Shown piece after piece: positions 23,945-35,774 of a DNA stretch of 64,000 nucleotides. Within the stretch, counting starts at the first letter, position 1. Every line of letters begins with the position of its first letter. Made by a program: the position numbers and the translations under genes. The notes beneath the pieces are model-generated. The model was not told the DNA's origin, ran no database searches, and saw only the letters and a program-made list of their open reading frames with translations. The DNA comes from Aphelocoma coerulescens. Lineage: Eukaryota; Chordata; Aves; Passeriformes; Corvidae. The stretch lies in assembly GCF_041296385.1 (NCBI RefSeq), contig NW_027184085.1, positions 186,001 to 250,000 of the forward strand, given 5' to 3'.

Positions 23945-24520
23945 CTGCAGGGATGTGGGGTGCAGGGGGGGACATGGGAGTGGGGTATCCATGGGACTCT
24001 GGGGTGCCTGGGGGACATGGGGACCTTGGGGTGTCTGCCAGGGACATGGGGTGTCCACGGGACCCTGGCGTTCCTGGGGTGCTCACAGGGGATAAGGGGT
24101 GTCCGTGGGACTCCAGGGGACCCGGTCGAGACATGAGGCGTCCGTGGGACCCTGGGGTACCTGCATGGACACAGGAATCTTGGGGTGACCATGGGGGACA
24201 AGGGATGTCCATTGACTTTGGGGGACCCAGGTCATACATGGGGTGGCCAGGGGACCCTGGCAAGGACTTGGGGCCCCCAGGGTGCCTGCCAGGGACATGG
24301 GGTGTCCGTGGCACCCTGACTTGCCTGAAGAGACTTGGGGACCCCAAGATGTCCACAAGGAACACGAAGGGTATCCAGGGGTCCCTGGTAAGGACTCGAG
24401 GCCCCTACAATGCTCACACGGAGTGCCTGCAGAACCCGGCGAGCACATGAGGTACTCGGGGGACCCGGGGGTGCCCAGCAGGGCCATGGGGTGCCCGGGG
24501 GGGTTCGGGGGGTGCCGTGG
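23945..24520. repeat. Minisatellite of ~50-60 bp units in a THRA-like intron
   Basis: Roughly ten units carry GACATGGGGTGTCC and GGGACCCTGGGGTGCCTG. Open frames on both strands come from the array and are not genes. Confidence 0.8.
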
Positions 24521-24530
24521 GTCCCCGTAC

Positions 24531-24592
24531 CTGACATGCTGCTCTTCACCAAACATTGGCTGCTCTTTCTTTTGCGCTTCCCATCCAGCCAC
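24531..24592 (-). CDS. THRA-like: THRA-like coding exon 2
   Basis: The exon completes the split arginine and encodes WLDGKRKRKSSQCLVKSSMS. It is flanked by an acceptor TAG and a donor GTACGG and matches avian THRA without an apparent change. The intron upstream (24,593-25,930) holds a long (GGGAA)n tract and a GGGACACAT-type minisatellite. Confidence 0.9.
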
Positions 24593-24885
24593 CTACGGGA
24601 GGGGGGTGACAGGCTGAGAGGGTGCCCACGGATTCCCGCTGCACCCCCCCAAACTTCCAACAGCTCCCCCAAAACCCCCCTCGAACCCCCTTCTCTGCTG
24701 GGAAATGGGCAGCCCCCACCCGGGGGTCCCAGTGCAGCGATGTCACAGGTGGGGTCCAGCCCGGGAGTGCGGGATGGGGGGGGTAGGAGAGGGCCCTGGG
24801 GACCCCCCCCACCCAGAACACCCCTGTCGGGACCCCCCCCCTCCGGGACACGACACCGCCCTGGGGGGGCTGGGACCGAGCGGGG

Positions 24886-25010
24886 GAAGGGAAGGGAAGG
24901 GAAGGGAAGGGAAGGGAAGGGAAGGGAAGGGAAGGGAAGGGAAGGGAAGGGAAGGGAAGGGAAGGGAAGGGAAGGGAAGGGAAGGGAAGGGAAGGGAAGG
25001 GAAGGGAAGG
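24886..25010. repeat. (GGGAA)n pentanucleotide microsatellite
   Basis: About 25 nearly perfect GGGAA copies occupy the first coding intron of the THRA-like gene. It is directly followed by variants (GGGGAAGGAAAAG) to about 25,035. Length is likely polymorphic and hard to assemble. Confidence 0.97.
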
Positions 25011-25329
25011 CGGGTGGGGGAGGGGAAGGAAAAGGGTGGGGGAGGGGCTCCTTCCCAGTCAAAGACAAAATGTCCTTTTGGCTGAGCGGAGAAGTGACGT
25101 CATCGGGGCTCAGCCAATGGCGGGCGGCGGGGGTCCGCGCGCGCCCGTCCCCGCGGGGGGGGGCCCGGGGCCGCGGGGATCGGCACCTGCGGGGGGGGAG
25201 CCCCGGGGACCCCGCATCCCCCGGGGCCGCTCCAGCCCAAGGGGACCCCGGGCCGCCACCCCCCACCGGGGGCCCGAAATAGTCCCGGGGGGGGGTGGAG
25301 GGTGAGGGGAGGGGGCGGCTGGGAGAGGC

Positions 25330-25870
25330 ACGAGTGGGGGGACACCATGGCGGGGCACGAGTGGGGGCATGTGGGCGTGGGGACACAGGGACACCAGGGG
25401 ATGGACCTAGCCGGTGACATGTGGGGGGCAGGGGGACACGCAGGACATGGGCACGTGTGGGGATACCCAGAACGTGACATAGGGACACTTGCGGACATGT
25501 GGGGTACAGCGGGGCTGGGGGACACCTGGGGTACGGGGATGTACAGGACATGGGGACACCCAGGTTCGGAACATGAGTGGGGACACATGGGGTGGACGGG
25601 GACATGGGCACAGGAACAAAAAGGGCACCCAGGACACAGGGACACACGAGGCATGGACATATACACAACCACACAGGGACACATGGGGACACAGGGGGTA
25701 CCCAGGGCACGGACACATACGTGACCACGCAGGGATGCATGAAGGCACACTGGGCACGACGACGCAAGAGACACAGTGGGCACTGGGACATGGAGACACT
25801 TGGGGACACACACGGCATTCGGACACAGAGGGCACAGCCAGGTATGGGCCACACAGGGATGTGCTGGGAC
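25330..25870. repeat. Minisatellite of GGGGACACA(T/G) units
   Basis: Many degenerate units of about 20-40 bp built on GGGGACACATGGGG and CACCCAGGACA. The array ends about 60 bp from the coding exon with the receptor start codon. Confidence 0.8.
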
Positions 25871-25930
25871 ACGCCAGGCGTGGTGCCACACGTGTCCGCC
25901 GCATGTCCCCGTGCTGGGGTGGGAGCTCAC

Positions 25931-25983
25931 CGGGTGTCCTCTGGCTCCAACAGCGGGTCCAGGGTGCTGGGCTTCTGTTCCAT
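25931..25983 (-). CDS. THRA-like: THRA-like coding exon 1 (A/B domain start)
   Basis: The ATG at 25983 opens MEQKPSTLDPLLEPEDT and leaves two bases of an arginine codon before a GTGAGC donor. This is the avian THRA N-terminus with at most a single difference from the chicken protein as I remember it. GAATTGCAG just upstream of the ATG could be a 5'-UTR splice acceptor. The CpG island at 26,280-26,960 is the likely promoter. Confidence 0.9.
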
Positions 25984-26279
25984 TCACTGCAATTCCATCA
26001 AGGAGCGCTCAGCACCGACCGAGGGGGCTCCGGCGCCACGCGGGGGGCCACGCCGCGCACCCCATGGTGCCCCTCAGTGCTCAGCACCGCGCAGCATCCC
26101 GGGCTGGATCCTGCGGGACAGGGGGGTCAGCCCAGACCAGCCGTGGGGGACACAGAGGGGACACCCAGGGAGGGGTGTGAAGCCATAAGGGACCCCCAGG
26201 AGCTGTGGCCACCGGGGAGGACTGGGTGTGAGCATGCAAGAAGGGAGGGAAGGAGGAGTATAAGGGCAGGAGAAAGAGG

Positions 26280-26965
26280 GGGAGCGGGGGCCTCACCTGG
26301 GCCACGCCCGGGGAGGCCGGCCCGGCCGCAACCTCCCCAGGCTCTAAGGGAGCAAATGGCGGCAGGGGGCGAATTCCGGGGCTTCAAACACCTCGGCCCC
26401 ACGCACCTGAGCCGGGCCCGGGACCGCCCCAGAGCCCCGGCCCCGCCCGGCCCCGGGGCCCGCCCTGCCCGGCACGGGGGCGGCTCCATCGCTCGGGGCC
26501 CCGCCCCTCTCTCCCGGGCCGGGCCCGCCCCGCGCACCGGGGCCGCTCCCGGGACCGGGGCTCCGGGTCCTGCTGGCGGCCGCTGCGGGTCCCGGGCGGC
26601 GCCGCCTCTTCCCCGGCGGGATTGGGGCTGGCATCGGGACCGGGAGGAGCCGCTCCGGGACGGGCGCTGGGGCCGAGCCCGGCGCTGCCGCTCCTGCTCC
26701 GGCCGGCTCTCCGCGGGGAGCCGGGGCTGTGCCAGCGCCCGGGCAGCCCCGGGATCCCGAGCCGGGCCCGACGCGCCGGGCCGGGCTCCGCTCAGCCCTG
26801 AGCCCCTCCCGGAGCCCGCCTTGGGCCCCACGACGCGGCCCCGGGCTCTGCCGCCAGCCCCGGACGCGGCGCTGAGTCGCTGCTCCCGAGCTCTGCGTGA
26901 GGCCGGGGAGCCCGGCTTCGGGCTGTGCCTAAGGCAGGACTCGGAGCTCAGAGACACAGACTCGC
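26280..26965 (-). promoter_or_regulatory. CpG island, likely THRA-like promoter/5' region
   Basis: Very high GC and CpG density with GC boxes and no coding homology, 300 bp to 1 kb upstream of the receptor's start codon. It ends abruptly near 26,965-27,000, where AT-richer DNA begins. That edge probably marks the boundary of the THRA-derived block. Confidence 0.6.
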
Positions 26966-27224
26966 CCTAGCCCGAAAAGCCCGCTTTGAGCATCAAAACA
27001 CAGCCCTTGTGCTTTAATTCAGGTCCAGCAAAATGCAGCACTTCAGTTTCTCTTTGTGAGCCCAAACACACAGGACTGGCTCTCTTCCTCAAGCCCTGAA
27101 AACAGGATTTAGTCACTGTTTCGGAGTCCCAGCACTGGCCGTACCAACCTGCTCTCAGGACTCTGTAGATAGAGAAATGCTGCTAGGAAGGATTTTCTTG
27201 CTATTTTCTAAGTCTGTGAGAGAC

Positions 27225-27480
27225 TGCACAAAATCCCAGCCCCTCCCAAGCTGCAGCTCCTCACACCAAACCTCGGGGGAATCCCTGGTGCTTCCAACAC
27301 TGCTGCAACCCCACCTGGAGCTGAGCTTCCAAGGTGTCTAATCCACATGCAAGCCTGGATAGTCCAAAACCTGCAGGAAAAGAGGAGGCAAAATGAAAAG
27401 GAAAGGGGGGGAAAAAACCCAGAGTTTTGGGTTTTCCCCGCGTTTGCAACAGGATTGAAGGGCAGGATAGAGAGGTAAAG
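27225..27480 (-). repeat. Duplicated module Z, second copy
   Basis: Direct-orientation partner of 6840-7120, with the same CACAAAATCCCAGCCCCTCC start and a CAACAGGATTGAAGGGCAGG end. It lies just outside the THRA-like CpG island. At about 27,560-27,640 a short piece resembles the degenerate repeat at 41,845-42,450. Confidence 0.65.
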
Positions 27481-27639
27481 AAGTACCAAAGGCTGCAGTA
27501 TTTCAGGTGATTCAGAAGGGAGAACCCATTAGTTACAATAGCATTAGTAAAGGCAAACATCTCCTATTCCCTCATTTTAAGGGGTTCAGTTGAAGCAAAC
27601 TCCCCTTTTTCAGCATTTTAAGGGTTTAAATCCACACTT

Positions 27640-28340
27640 CTACCCATGCCCTGGCATCAAATCTCTCACAAGGGAGCGAGCCCAGTACATATATAACCTA
27701 ATGCTGCCCAAGAGTCCATTACTTTTCTTGTTCTTATTCATGACACTTATGGCCCTAACTAGAAGCCCCAGCAGGAGCTACACCATTTATACTACTACTA
27801 CTATTCTTCTCTTGCCTACTTAGTTGCCTACAGCATACTACCCAGGAATGACTAATGAACAATTACACATGTTAACAAGGAATTACCCAACTCACCTGCC
27901 TATGCTGCTGAGACAAGAAGCTTCTTCTCTTACCTGTTATCTACTCTTTTGGCAGGTGTGGCTGTAGTAAAAAAAGAAGGCACCTACAGAGCCCCTTACT
28001 CCCCTGGAATTTAAGTCAGAGCAGCCAAACAGCTACAACTCCTCCCAGTGCTTTTATCCCTGATGGTAAAATTGCCTCCTCCCTTTTCCCGGGCATTGTG
28101 GGAACGAGAGGCGGGCCTGGCCAGGGGTATATTAACCCCAGTCCTGGGTAAAAGAGGCCTATTTCCTCTGTGGGGTTAGTTGGGGTAAGGGTGTCTTCTT
28201 CTTTCTGTGAAGGGGGTCTTTTGGGTTTTCTCAGCTTTTTTTCAGCAGGTACTTTTGGTATCTGAAGTAATAGAGGCTTTGAAGACTCTGTGAAGAAGAT
28301 AGCATTAAGTGCATGGTTCATGGCAACTTCCTGAAATTCC
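27640..28340 (+). other. Promoter-like segment before the exon-like array; no gene recognised
   Basis: Mostly unremarkable DNA. Around 28,125-28,135 a GGGGTATATTAACC block resembles a TATA box, downstream of GC-rich sequence. Donor-like sites follow (GTCAG/GTATGA near 28,350 and GATAG/GTAAGC at 28,446), so transcription of the plus-strand array could start here. This is inference. Confidence 0.3.
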
Positions 28341-31300
28341 AGATTGTGTCAGGTATGATACTTCAGTTTTTTCAGCAGATTCATTTTGCTGCAAGAGGAA
28401 GCTACCCTGGGTCCAAGATGACATTGGAGATGGAGGCTTCTGATAGGTAAGCTAAGGACTGTAAGTATGAGTGGGAGTGGGAGCAGGGTCCCAGTTAGTA
28501 GCTGACTTGTTGGGATTTGGCTTGTATGCCACTCCACGGGTGCATTGATTTTGGTTTTCTTTGTCATAGCTGACTAAGATGCCAACCTGGTGATCACAGT
28601 GCCTTTGGAGAGGGCTGAGGTGGACTCCTTTTGCATCCAGTGTGGATTCACATTGTTGGTCACCTAAAAGCTAAGTTGGGGGCCAGGACCTAGAGATGGG
28701 ATGATAGCAGGGTAGTGGGTTGGAAATTCCTGGGAGAGATGTAAAAATTAGTGTAGGGGAAAGGGATGCTCTCCAAGGGGCTTGTTAGGTAAGCTAAAGG
28801 GAGTAGCCCTACTTTTGATTGCAACTGTAGGGTGTGCAGCGCAGAGCAGTTCCAGTGTGTGTTGTCTCGTCCCGTGTGTGTTTTGTGTTTCTGGCATCCC
28901 TCGGATCAGATCTCTGTGCCTTTTATCCTTAAGGGGCTTATCATAAGCATTGGCCATCATCTCTAGGTTCTTGAACTTTCATACTTCTTGGTAGGATGCC
29001 AATGTCACTTGTTCTTTTACCAGTGGGCTTGGCCGCATCTTGGAATCACATCTTGGAAGCATTGAGTCAGATGTCTTTTGAGGCCTTGTTCCCGGCTGTA
29101 CTGCCATCCATCCTTTCCAGCCGTGAGCTGTAATGTCCTGGGGCTTGTAAGATTGTCAGGAGATGGGAGCATTCTAAATGTGGCATTGTCTCTCACAGCC
29201 ATCTTGATCACTGTGACTGACAGTTCTTAGAAGAGGTCACTGTTACAGTCTTTTCTTCTGCTCCTTAGAGCCTCCTTCATCCACCATTGCCACACCCTCG
29301 GTTGTCTCTTTTGGCGTCGTCTCTTCTTCTTGCCATCGTTCTTCTTGCCGAGAGCTTTTTTTATCATCCTTGTGTCCTACTGTTTGTAGTATAATGTGTT
29401 GAGTTTGTGTCTCGCCTGGAATTGCTCTGCCCTGTAGAGTAGTCCTGAGGGGGGGTAGGTGGAGAAGAAAGGAGACTTTAGAGGGAACCTTTTGCTTTGC
29501 TTAGCCACCTGAGCCATGCCTCGGACAGAGTGACTGTGGCCAGTCTGTGTGGTGTTCAGTGGAGATGTGGGAGTGGTGCAGTGGTGTCTTGCAGTTTTAT
29601 AGTAGTTTGTCCTAAGGCCCACTGTTGTGGGATCCTAGGCAGTTTGCTTTGAGGAATGAGAACTTGGGAAAGGCTAAGCTTTCCCTGTCTGTCTGGGTAA
29701 CTTTGACAAATAATTCTTTTGCAGATGGATAGGATGTAAACCTGATATGAACAGAGGAGGCCAGAGGAGCACAGCAACGAGGTGGGTCGGTGCCTGAAGT
29801 CCAAGCTATGGCCTGACTTTGGGCTCTACGTTTACCTCACTGTTGGGACTTTCATTTTGAAGATGTGAAGTGCTTGAAGCAGCAGGGTATTGGCACCGGG
29901 GGGACCATGAGCTGGATGAGTATTGATTCCAGCACAGAACTGGATGTTACTGGAGTTGTTGTATTAGTGATGAAACTATAAGTAGCCTTTGATTTTTTGT
30001 GTTTTACAGGTGGTCTGCAGCATTCAAATTGCTACTCCAACATGAGAGACACCCTTCCAGACAGAGGTCACAGTCGAGCACTTTCAGGTGGAACCTGCCT
30101 CGGCAATGCAGCACTTTTGGACACTACATCGGTATGTGCCTTTCCATTTTGTTTTGCCCCTTCTCCCTTGGGAAGGTTGGTCATCATTCAGCTTTTCAGG
30201 GGTGGTGTTTCATGGTGGTTATGTTGCAGGGCTGTTCTTTGTCCTTATTTTTAGGAAGTAAACCTGGATATCAGCAGTCAAGGTCAAGTGAGTGAGGTAA
30301 GCAGTGACCAGTGGACACAACCAGTTATTGCTTGGGTGCCAAATTCTGGGGCAGCTCAAAGCATGCATTGTCTAAGCATCCATTTGTGTGTTTTAGGTGG
30401 CCCACTCGTATTATGCCTACAGGGGCTGAACCCCCTCATGGACCAGCTGATGGAGCCAGTTTATCACCCTTGAGCTGCCCCTGTGAGCCTTCCAGAACTA
30501 TTACAGGACTCTGCGATGAAGCCTGTACCTTTTCTGTTTGAAGGTGCCATCTGGGCAGCCTTTGGCAATGGTTGAGGAGTTGCAGCGACTCGGGGAGGGA
30601 GGGAGGAGCGAGGGTCCACTCAAGTTTCAGCAATGCCCCATCACCTTGTCTCCTTTTAACCCAGGTATACCCTGTGCCGGCAGCCTTGGAGTGCGGCCAC
30701 GGTGTATGAGCCGAGGACCGGGGCGTTCTCAGGAGACGGTGAGTAGTGGAATTGTTGGGTTTTGGCTGATGTGCTGCTGAGTTCAGGCACTGATGTTTGG
30801 TTTTCTTTCTTGTAGTAGACTAAGAGAGAACAGCTCACTGAGGGCAGGAACTCCCCAGAGGACGAGGCGGCCTTCTTTTGCACCTGATGAGGATTTGCAT
30901 CCCTGGATATCCGAGAGCTAAGTCGAGGGCTACACCTCAGGGAGGGGGATGAGAGTGGTGTGCTGGGTCAGGACTTGGTGGGAGGGATTTTTGAATTAGC
31001 TTTGGAGATGGGGATGTCCACGAGAGGGCCCCTTAGGCCGTGTAAAGGGAAAGTCTCACTTTTGATCACAATGCTGAGGTGTACAGGGCAGAGCAGTCCC
31101 GGTGCGTGTTGTGTCACTTGTCTATTGTGTGTTCTGTGTCTTTTGGGCATCGTGTCACATGTCTTCTGCCTTACCCCTTTGAGGGGCTTATCAGAAATGC
31201 TGGGCATCATCCTTAGCGTCTCCTTTGCATTCCTTGGCCCGACGCTGGTACTCTTGAACCTTTGACTTGCAAGCTTGGACATGCATCGGAATCGCATCTC

Positions 31301-34150
31301 TCTTTAGCAATATTGAGTCAGACACCTTTTACAGTCTTGTTCTGAGCTGTATTGACAGCTGTGCACCACAACGATCCATTATAACAGATTAGGACTTGTG
31401 AGAATGCGAGGATAGGTGGAGGATTCCAACCGTATGGTTCTCGGGCATCCATCTTTGCGGTTCTTGGCATAAGTCCTTCTGTTAGGGTCTTTTTCTGCCG
31501 GAGTTCTTTGAGCCTCATCGGCCTCATCTAGGTCATCTCATTGGTAATTCTTCTTGCTGAGAGTTTCCTCTCCTTGTTGCATCCCCTTGTTTGTCATCTC
31601 CTGTGTCACAGGTGTCTGTGTGTTTGGGCCGGGGCTGCTTTGCCCTGCTACATGGTCTGGGTGTAGGTGTAATAGGATAAGTCCTAGGGACTTGACATTT
31701 GTAATGTAGGGATTAGTTGGACTCAAGATGGTATTTCTAGATTGACACAAGATGTCTGGAGCTGGTAAGTTCTCATGCAGTACTTTGACTTTTGTCGTAA
31801 CTTTCTTTCAGCTGCAGAGGGATTGAACCTGTGACAGAGTGCCCCATACCAGGTGAGGTGGTTCCCACAGGAAGGTCAGTCACCGTTTGTCTTTGCAGGG
31901 CAAGTGTAAATGGTGACCGTGTTACAGCTTTGTTCTTCATCTTTATTTGTAGGAAGTAATGCTGAATAGCAGTGGTCAAGGTTGATGGAGCGAGGTGAGC
32001 GGTGACTGGTGGACAGAATGAGTTGTTACTGCTTGGGTATCAGTTTCTGGTGCAGCTCTAAGCATCCGTTTTTGTTTGTGCATTTTAGGTGGTCCACTGG
32101 GAAGGTGTCCTGGCCCTGGGGATGCTGGAGGCCAGGTGCGTGCAAGCTTAAGGTATGGGTGTGGTGTACTTCAGTTGGAGCGGGGAGGCTGTGGTTTCAG
32201 TCTCTCAGCATGTTTTTCTGCTTTGCTTCTCTGCAGGTGCTGCTGCTGCTGCCCTAGGCATGCCAAGGGACAGAGGCGAGCAGGTGAGTTGGCATTTAGG
32301 TGGGGCGACTGATAGGTGAGAGGTATGTGGCAGCATGCGAAGCGTGTCCCTTTTTGCTTTGCAGGCATCGTCCGGGCCACCTCCGGAGTCGGATTGAGAT
32401 TTGAGGTGAGCCTGGGCCAGCGGTGCAGAGGGAGCCCGCGCATTATTCTTCTGGAGGGCGATAGTCACAGTTTGTTTTGTTGTCTTAGGTACCACAAGTA
32501 GGTGCAGAGCCTAAGTTTGGAAACGGCCGGTAAGCGATGAGCCTCGGCAGTTATGAGGGAGAGGGGCATTGTGCAAGGGGTCACTTCTGGGACGTGTCAT
32601 CACAGTCTGAATTTTGTCATTGTTCTGTCTTTTGCAGCCGCCGAAGTGGACTGTGGGCCATGTATTGACGTCCACGGTGCTGAAGCAATGTTTTCTGTCG
32701 AGGATGGATTTCGTCTGCTGGTCTTCAGAGAGCTAAGTGTGGGGACTGTTGGTTGGGAGAAGGCAAACACCTTTGGAATCACAGGAGGCAATTTGAAGTT
32801 AGCTGAGAGGAGAGGGCTGTATTGGGCCGGGCCCCTTGGAGGTTAAGGGAGTTTTTCTTCAGCATCACTCGAGCCTTTGCCGGGCCGGGCAGTTCCAACC
32901 CATCTCCATGTTCTCGTGAGCTTCGCATCACTGGATTTTGAGTCTTGATGTCATTGTCCGTCTTTTCACCCGAGGAGCCTGCCTTCGGGTCTGGCATGAT
33001 TGCCATGGTCTAAATTTTGCCTACTCTTCAGTGTAGCCACACTCTTGAGCATAACACGTGGGCATCTTGCATCTTGGCCATTTGTCGGTCGGTCATGTTT
33101 TGTGATGTCACTTCAGCCTTTGGCGGCAGAATCCTTCTCTAGGGAACCCTTTGTATCACCTGGCAGTCGTTGCCTCCTTCTCTAGGCCTGCTGCACTTCT
33201 TGAGCATCCTCTTACCAGCTTTGGCACTAACTTCTCATAGGGAGTTTACATTTCACTGTCACATACTACTGCCGTAGAGCCTTCTTTCCTTCGGCATCGT
33301 GGGCCTCTGGCTCATCTTGCACTAGGAATCTTGGGCCCATCAGGTGAAACTGCTGGGCAGTTTCAATTTGTGTCTGTGTGATGTGGTTTGTGTCCGTTGT
33401 CTTCAGTGTCACAGGGCTTTGTGATGTCTCAGTTCTTTACAGGCATCGTTCTGGGCCATATCGGCAGCGGGAGTACTTGCATACTTTTCTGGATTGGGCT
33501 TATTCTGGCATCTTTATGGTTTTGCTTTTTGAGACCAGAAGTACACAAGATGTTCCTATCCGTCTTCCTTCTCAGTTTTGGTAGTATCTTTTTTCATGTG
33601 CCATTCCCTTGGACTTCTATATGCAGTGTACTAGACCCTCCTCACTGCAGTAGTTCCATAGCTTCCGTCGTCTCAAAGCATCCTGGTCTCAAGAATTTAT
33701 CTTCTGAAGCGTTCTCTCAAGTCTTCGTGTCATCTTTGCTTATATTTGATGCACTGTGTGTCCATGTGCCACTTATGCTTGGAGCTGCCCTGCCCTGGCA
33801 CATTCAGTCGTGGCTCATTTGAACAGTTTTAAAACTCTCCTCACTTGTCTGTGGGCTTTTGGGTAGAAAGCTTATGGGCCTGGTGTGGGGATAACTCCTA
33901 GCTGTCAGCTACTTGTAGACTGCCTCATGCTGTCTTGCAGGTCCCCGAGGCAGATTTTGATCCCTATGGTCACTGATGTTACCAATTTTCCCAGGGTCTA
34001 CTGTTCCACATCAAGGAGAAGCAGACGGAAGATGCTTTAACATCTTCTTTGGGAGGGGTGTTTCTAGTAAGGGCTGCAGTCAGAGTGTAAGCTGAAGAAG
34101 GGGTGTCTGAGAGTGTGTCTGTCTGTGTGTGTGTTGACTGGCTCTAACCT
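28340..34150 (+). repeat. Tandem array of an unidentified exon-like unit (three diverged copies)
   Basis: Blocks recur with a spacing of about 2.2 kb and then about 1.8 kb. A splice-acceptor block is at 28,575, 30,815 and 32,637. A GGGGCTTATCA block followed by TTGAGTCAGA is at 28,933 and 31,183. A TTCTTCTTGC(C/T)GAGAG block is at 29,331 and 31,545. A GAAGTAA block with GTGACCAGTGGACA is at 30,255 and 31,951. Several short segments have canonical borders: 30,010-30,131, 30,255-30,296, 30,665-30,738, 32,237-32,283, 32,365-32,405 and 32,489-32,529. Some keep open frames in matching phase, but others have stops in every frame (the 31,951 copy). I recognise no protein family. It may be a decayed multi-exon gene duplicated in tandem, or a noncoding spliced transcript. 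Confidence 0.5.
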
Positions 34151-34204
34151 TATGTGTGTGGTGTTTTTTGCCTTTCAGGTTCTTCAGTTCATTTTAAAAT
34201 TTTG

Positions 34205-34800
34205 AATACAAAAAGCCCAGCCGGTCCTGCCCATGCTGTGGGGTTAGTCAGAGGGACACAGGGTTCCTCTTCTCCTCTCTGCTGGGATGAACTGCCTAGG
34301 GAATACCATTTCTGACAGCCCAGTCCTACTTGTGTCTTTTGGAAAAGGGCAGAGGTGAAGAGGTAACTGCCAGAGTTCCTTGGGGATGATGGAGTTGTGG
34401 TGTTTGGCTGTGCCCGGAGGGGCAGGTTGGGCATTATTTGTGTGTCTGAGGACTGGTTTGGGTGTTGGGGAGCCCAGGGAGCTGAGCTCTCAGTGCATTC
34501 CCAGCTCTCCCAGGGGTGGGAGCTGGTGCAGGGCTGGGTGACAGCCTCTGGTTGGGCTCGGGGCAGGCACTGGCCCCGGCACAGACACGGGGTGGTTTGG
34601 GGACGCTTGGGGAGCAATGGGAGGAAAATGAGGGATGGTGCTGGGCAGAGCGATCAGCCTGTGCTCGTGTCAGTGCAGCTGTGCAGGGCACTGGGATCTG
34701 GGTAGAACTCCAGCTCTCCTGGTGTTCAGGGATGCAAGGTCTGAGGGACTGGATTTACCTGGGGCTTTCCAGGAACAAGGGGAAATGTGGTGCCAGAGCT
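34205..34800. repeat. Duplicated module X, right inverted copy
   Basis: Reverse-complement partner of 3470-4070. The core is nearly identical while the flanks differ more. It begins right after the exon-like array and continues into module W. Confidence 0.8.
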
Positions 34801-35745
34801 GTGCCCCATCAGGTTGTGTTTCCCTTTGGGGACAGGGAGTCTCTGGGCTGAGGTGAGATTGCTGTGTGAGTGGCAGGGAACAGGGAGCTCAGAATTGCAG
34901 GCACTGATGGAATAATTGTCTTAGGTCTCTTTGGTTTGTGTTTGTGAAAACTGGGATTTGGGCTGGAGAGGTGCTCTTGGGAACAATGGATAGAGTACAT
35001 TTGCTCTATGGATGTGTAAGGAAGGACAGGGAAGGGGAGTATTTATAAATTGTTATCAGTATTTCATGCAAATTTGGGGTGGAGCGTTGATGTAGGTGGG
35101 TGGGTTTGGCTTGGACCTGTCAGGACTAACCACAAAGAATCCAACCAAGCCCCTGACCCCTCAAGGCATCTGTGAAACACTTCCACAGAAACCCAAGTCA
35201 GAAATCCAGTGATAATGGAGGTAAAATTATAGGTAATTGCCTATGATCGGTGGGGAATTTCCTTTGGAATTATCAACCAAGGCAGAGCATATCTTTCAGC
35301 TCTTTTCCTGGTGTGCAGTTTCCTCTCTGGTTTAACTGAGTTTGTGTGCTCCTGTTAACAAGCAGTGTGTTTTCACCCTGAAATTTGGGGTGATAGTCTT
35401 TCTCTAGTGTTTTTCCCACAACTGACTCATCCTTTCCATGAATAGTCCATGTTGTTCTACACAGCTGCTTTGGCCCTGGGTCAGAGAGAGAGAAGGGAAA
35501 TGACTTTTTAGGGCGTTGAAATTTCTCCAGGCAGGAGTGGGACGGTCTTGCCCCTCCCCAAAGCCCTGCAGGCGCATGGGAGTAGCTCAGTGCCGGCGCA
35601 GCTCTCTGAGCAGTAACAACGCTTGGGAGGTTCGAGTGTTGATAACAACTCTCTTGTCTCTTGGTAGCAGTCCTAGGTGGAGGAGAGGAAAAAAGGAACT
35701 TGTGTTATTCATGGAAAACCTTCTGCTGTTTCTTGTGCAGACTTT
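34800..35745. repeat. Duplicated module W, right inverted copy
   Basis: Reverse-complement partner of about 10,385-11,340. Anchors are CTTTGGCCCTGGGTCAGAGA at 35,468 and AGCTCAGTGCCGGCGCAGCT at 35,585. The copies have several indels and many substitutions. In the left copy a BUB1-like exon pair lies beyond W, but here a satellite takes that place. Confidence 0.75.
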
Positions 35746-35774
35746 TAGATCTTTGTATGATTTACTATCCAGTG

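Noticed and set aside
23307..24365. 352-residue minus-strand open frame
   Set aside because: It is proline/serine/histidine-rich repeat translation from the intronic minisatellite, open because of base composition.
24232..25872. 546-residue minus-strand open frame
   Set aside because: It runs through a minisatellite, coding exon 2 of the THRA-like gene in the wrong context, and the (GGGAA)n tract. Composition and repeats explain its length.
28016..28321. Minus-strand open frame of about 100 residues
   Set aside because: There is no homology, and it overlaps the TATA-like region on the other strand.
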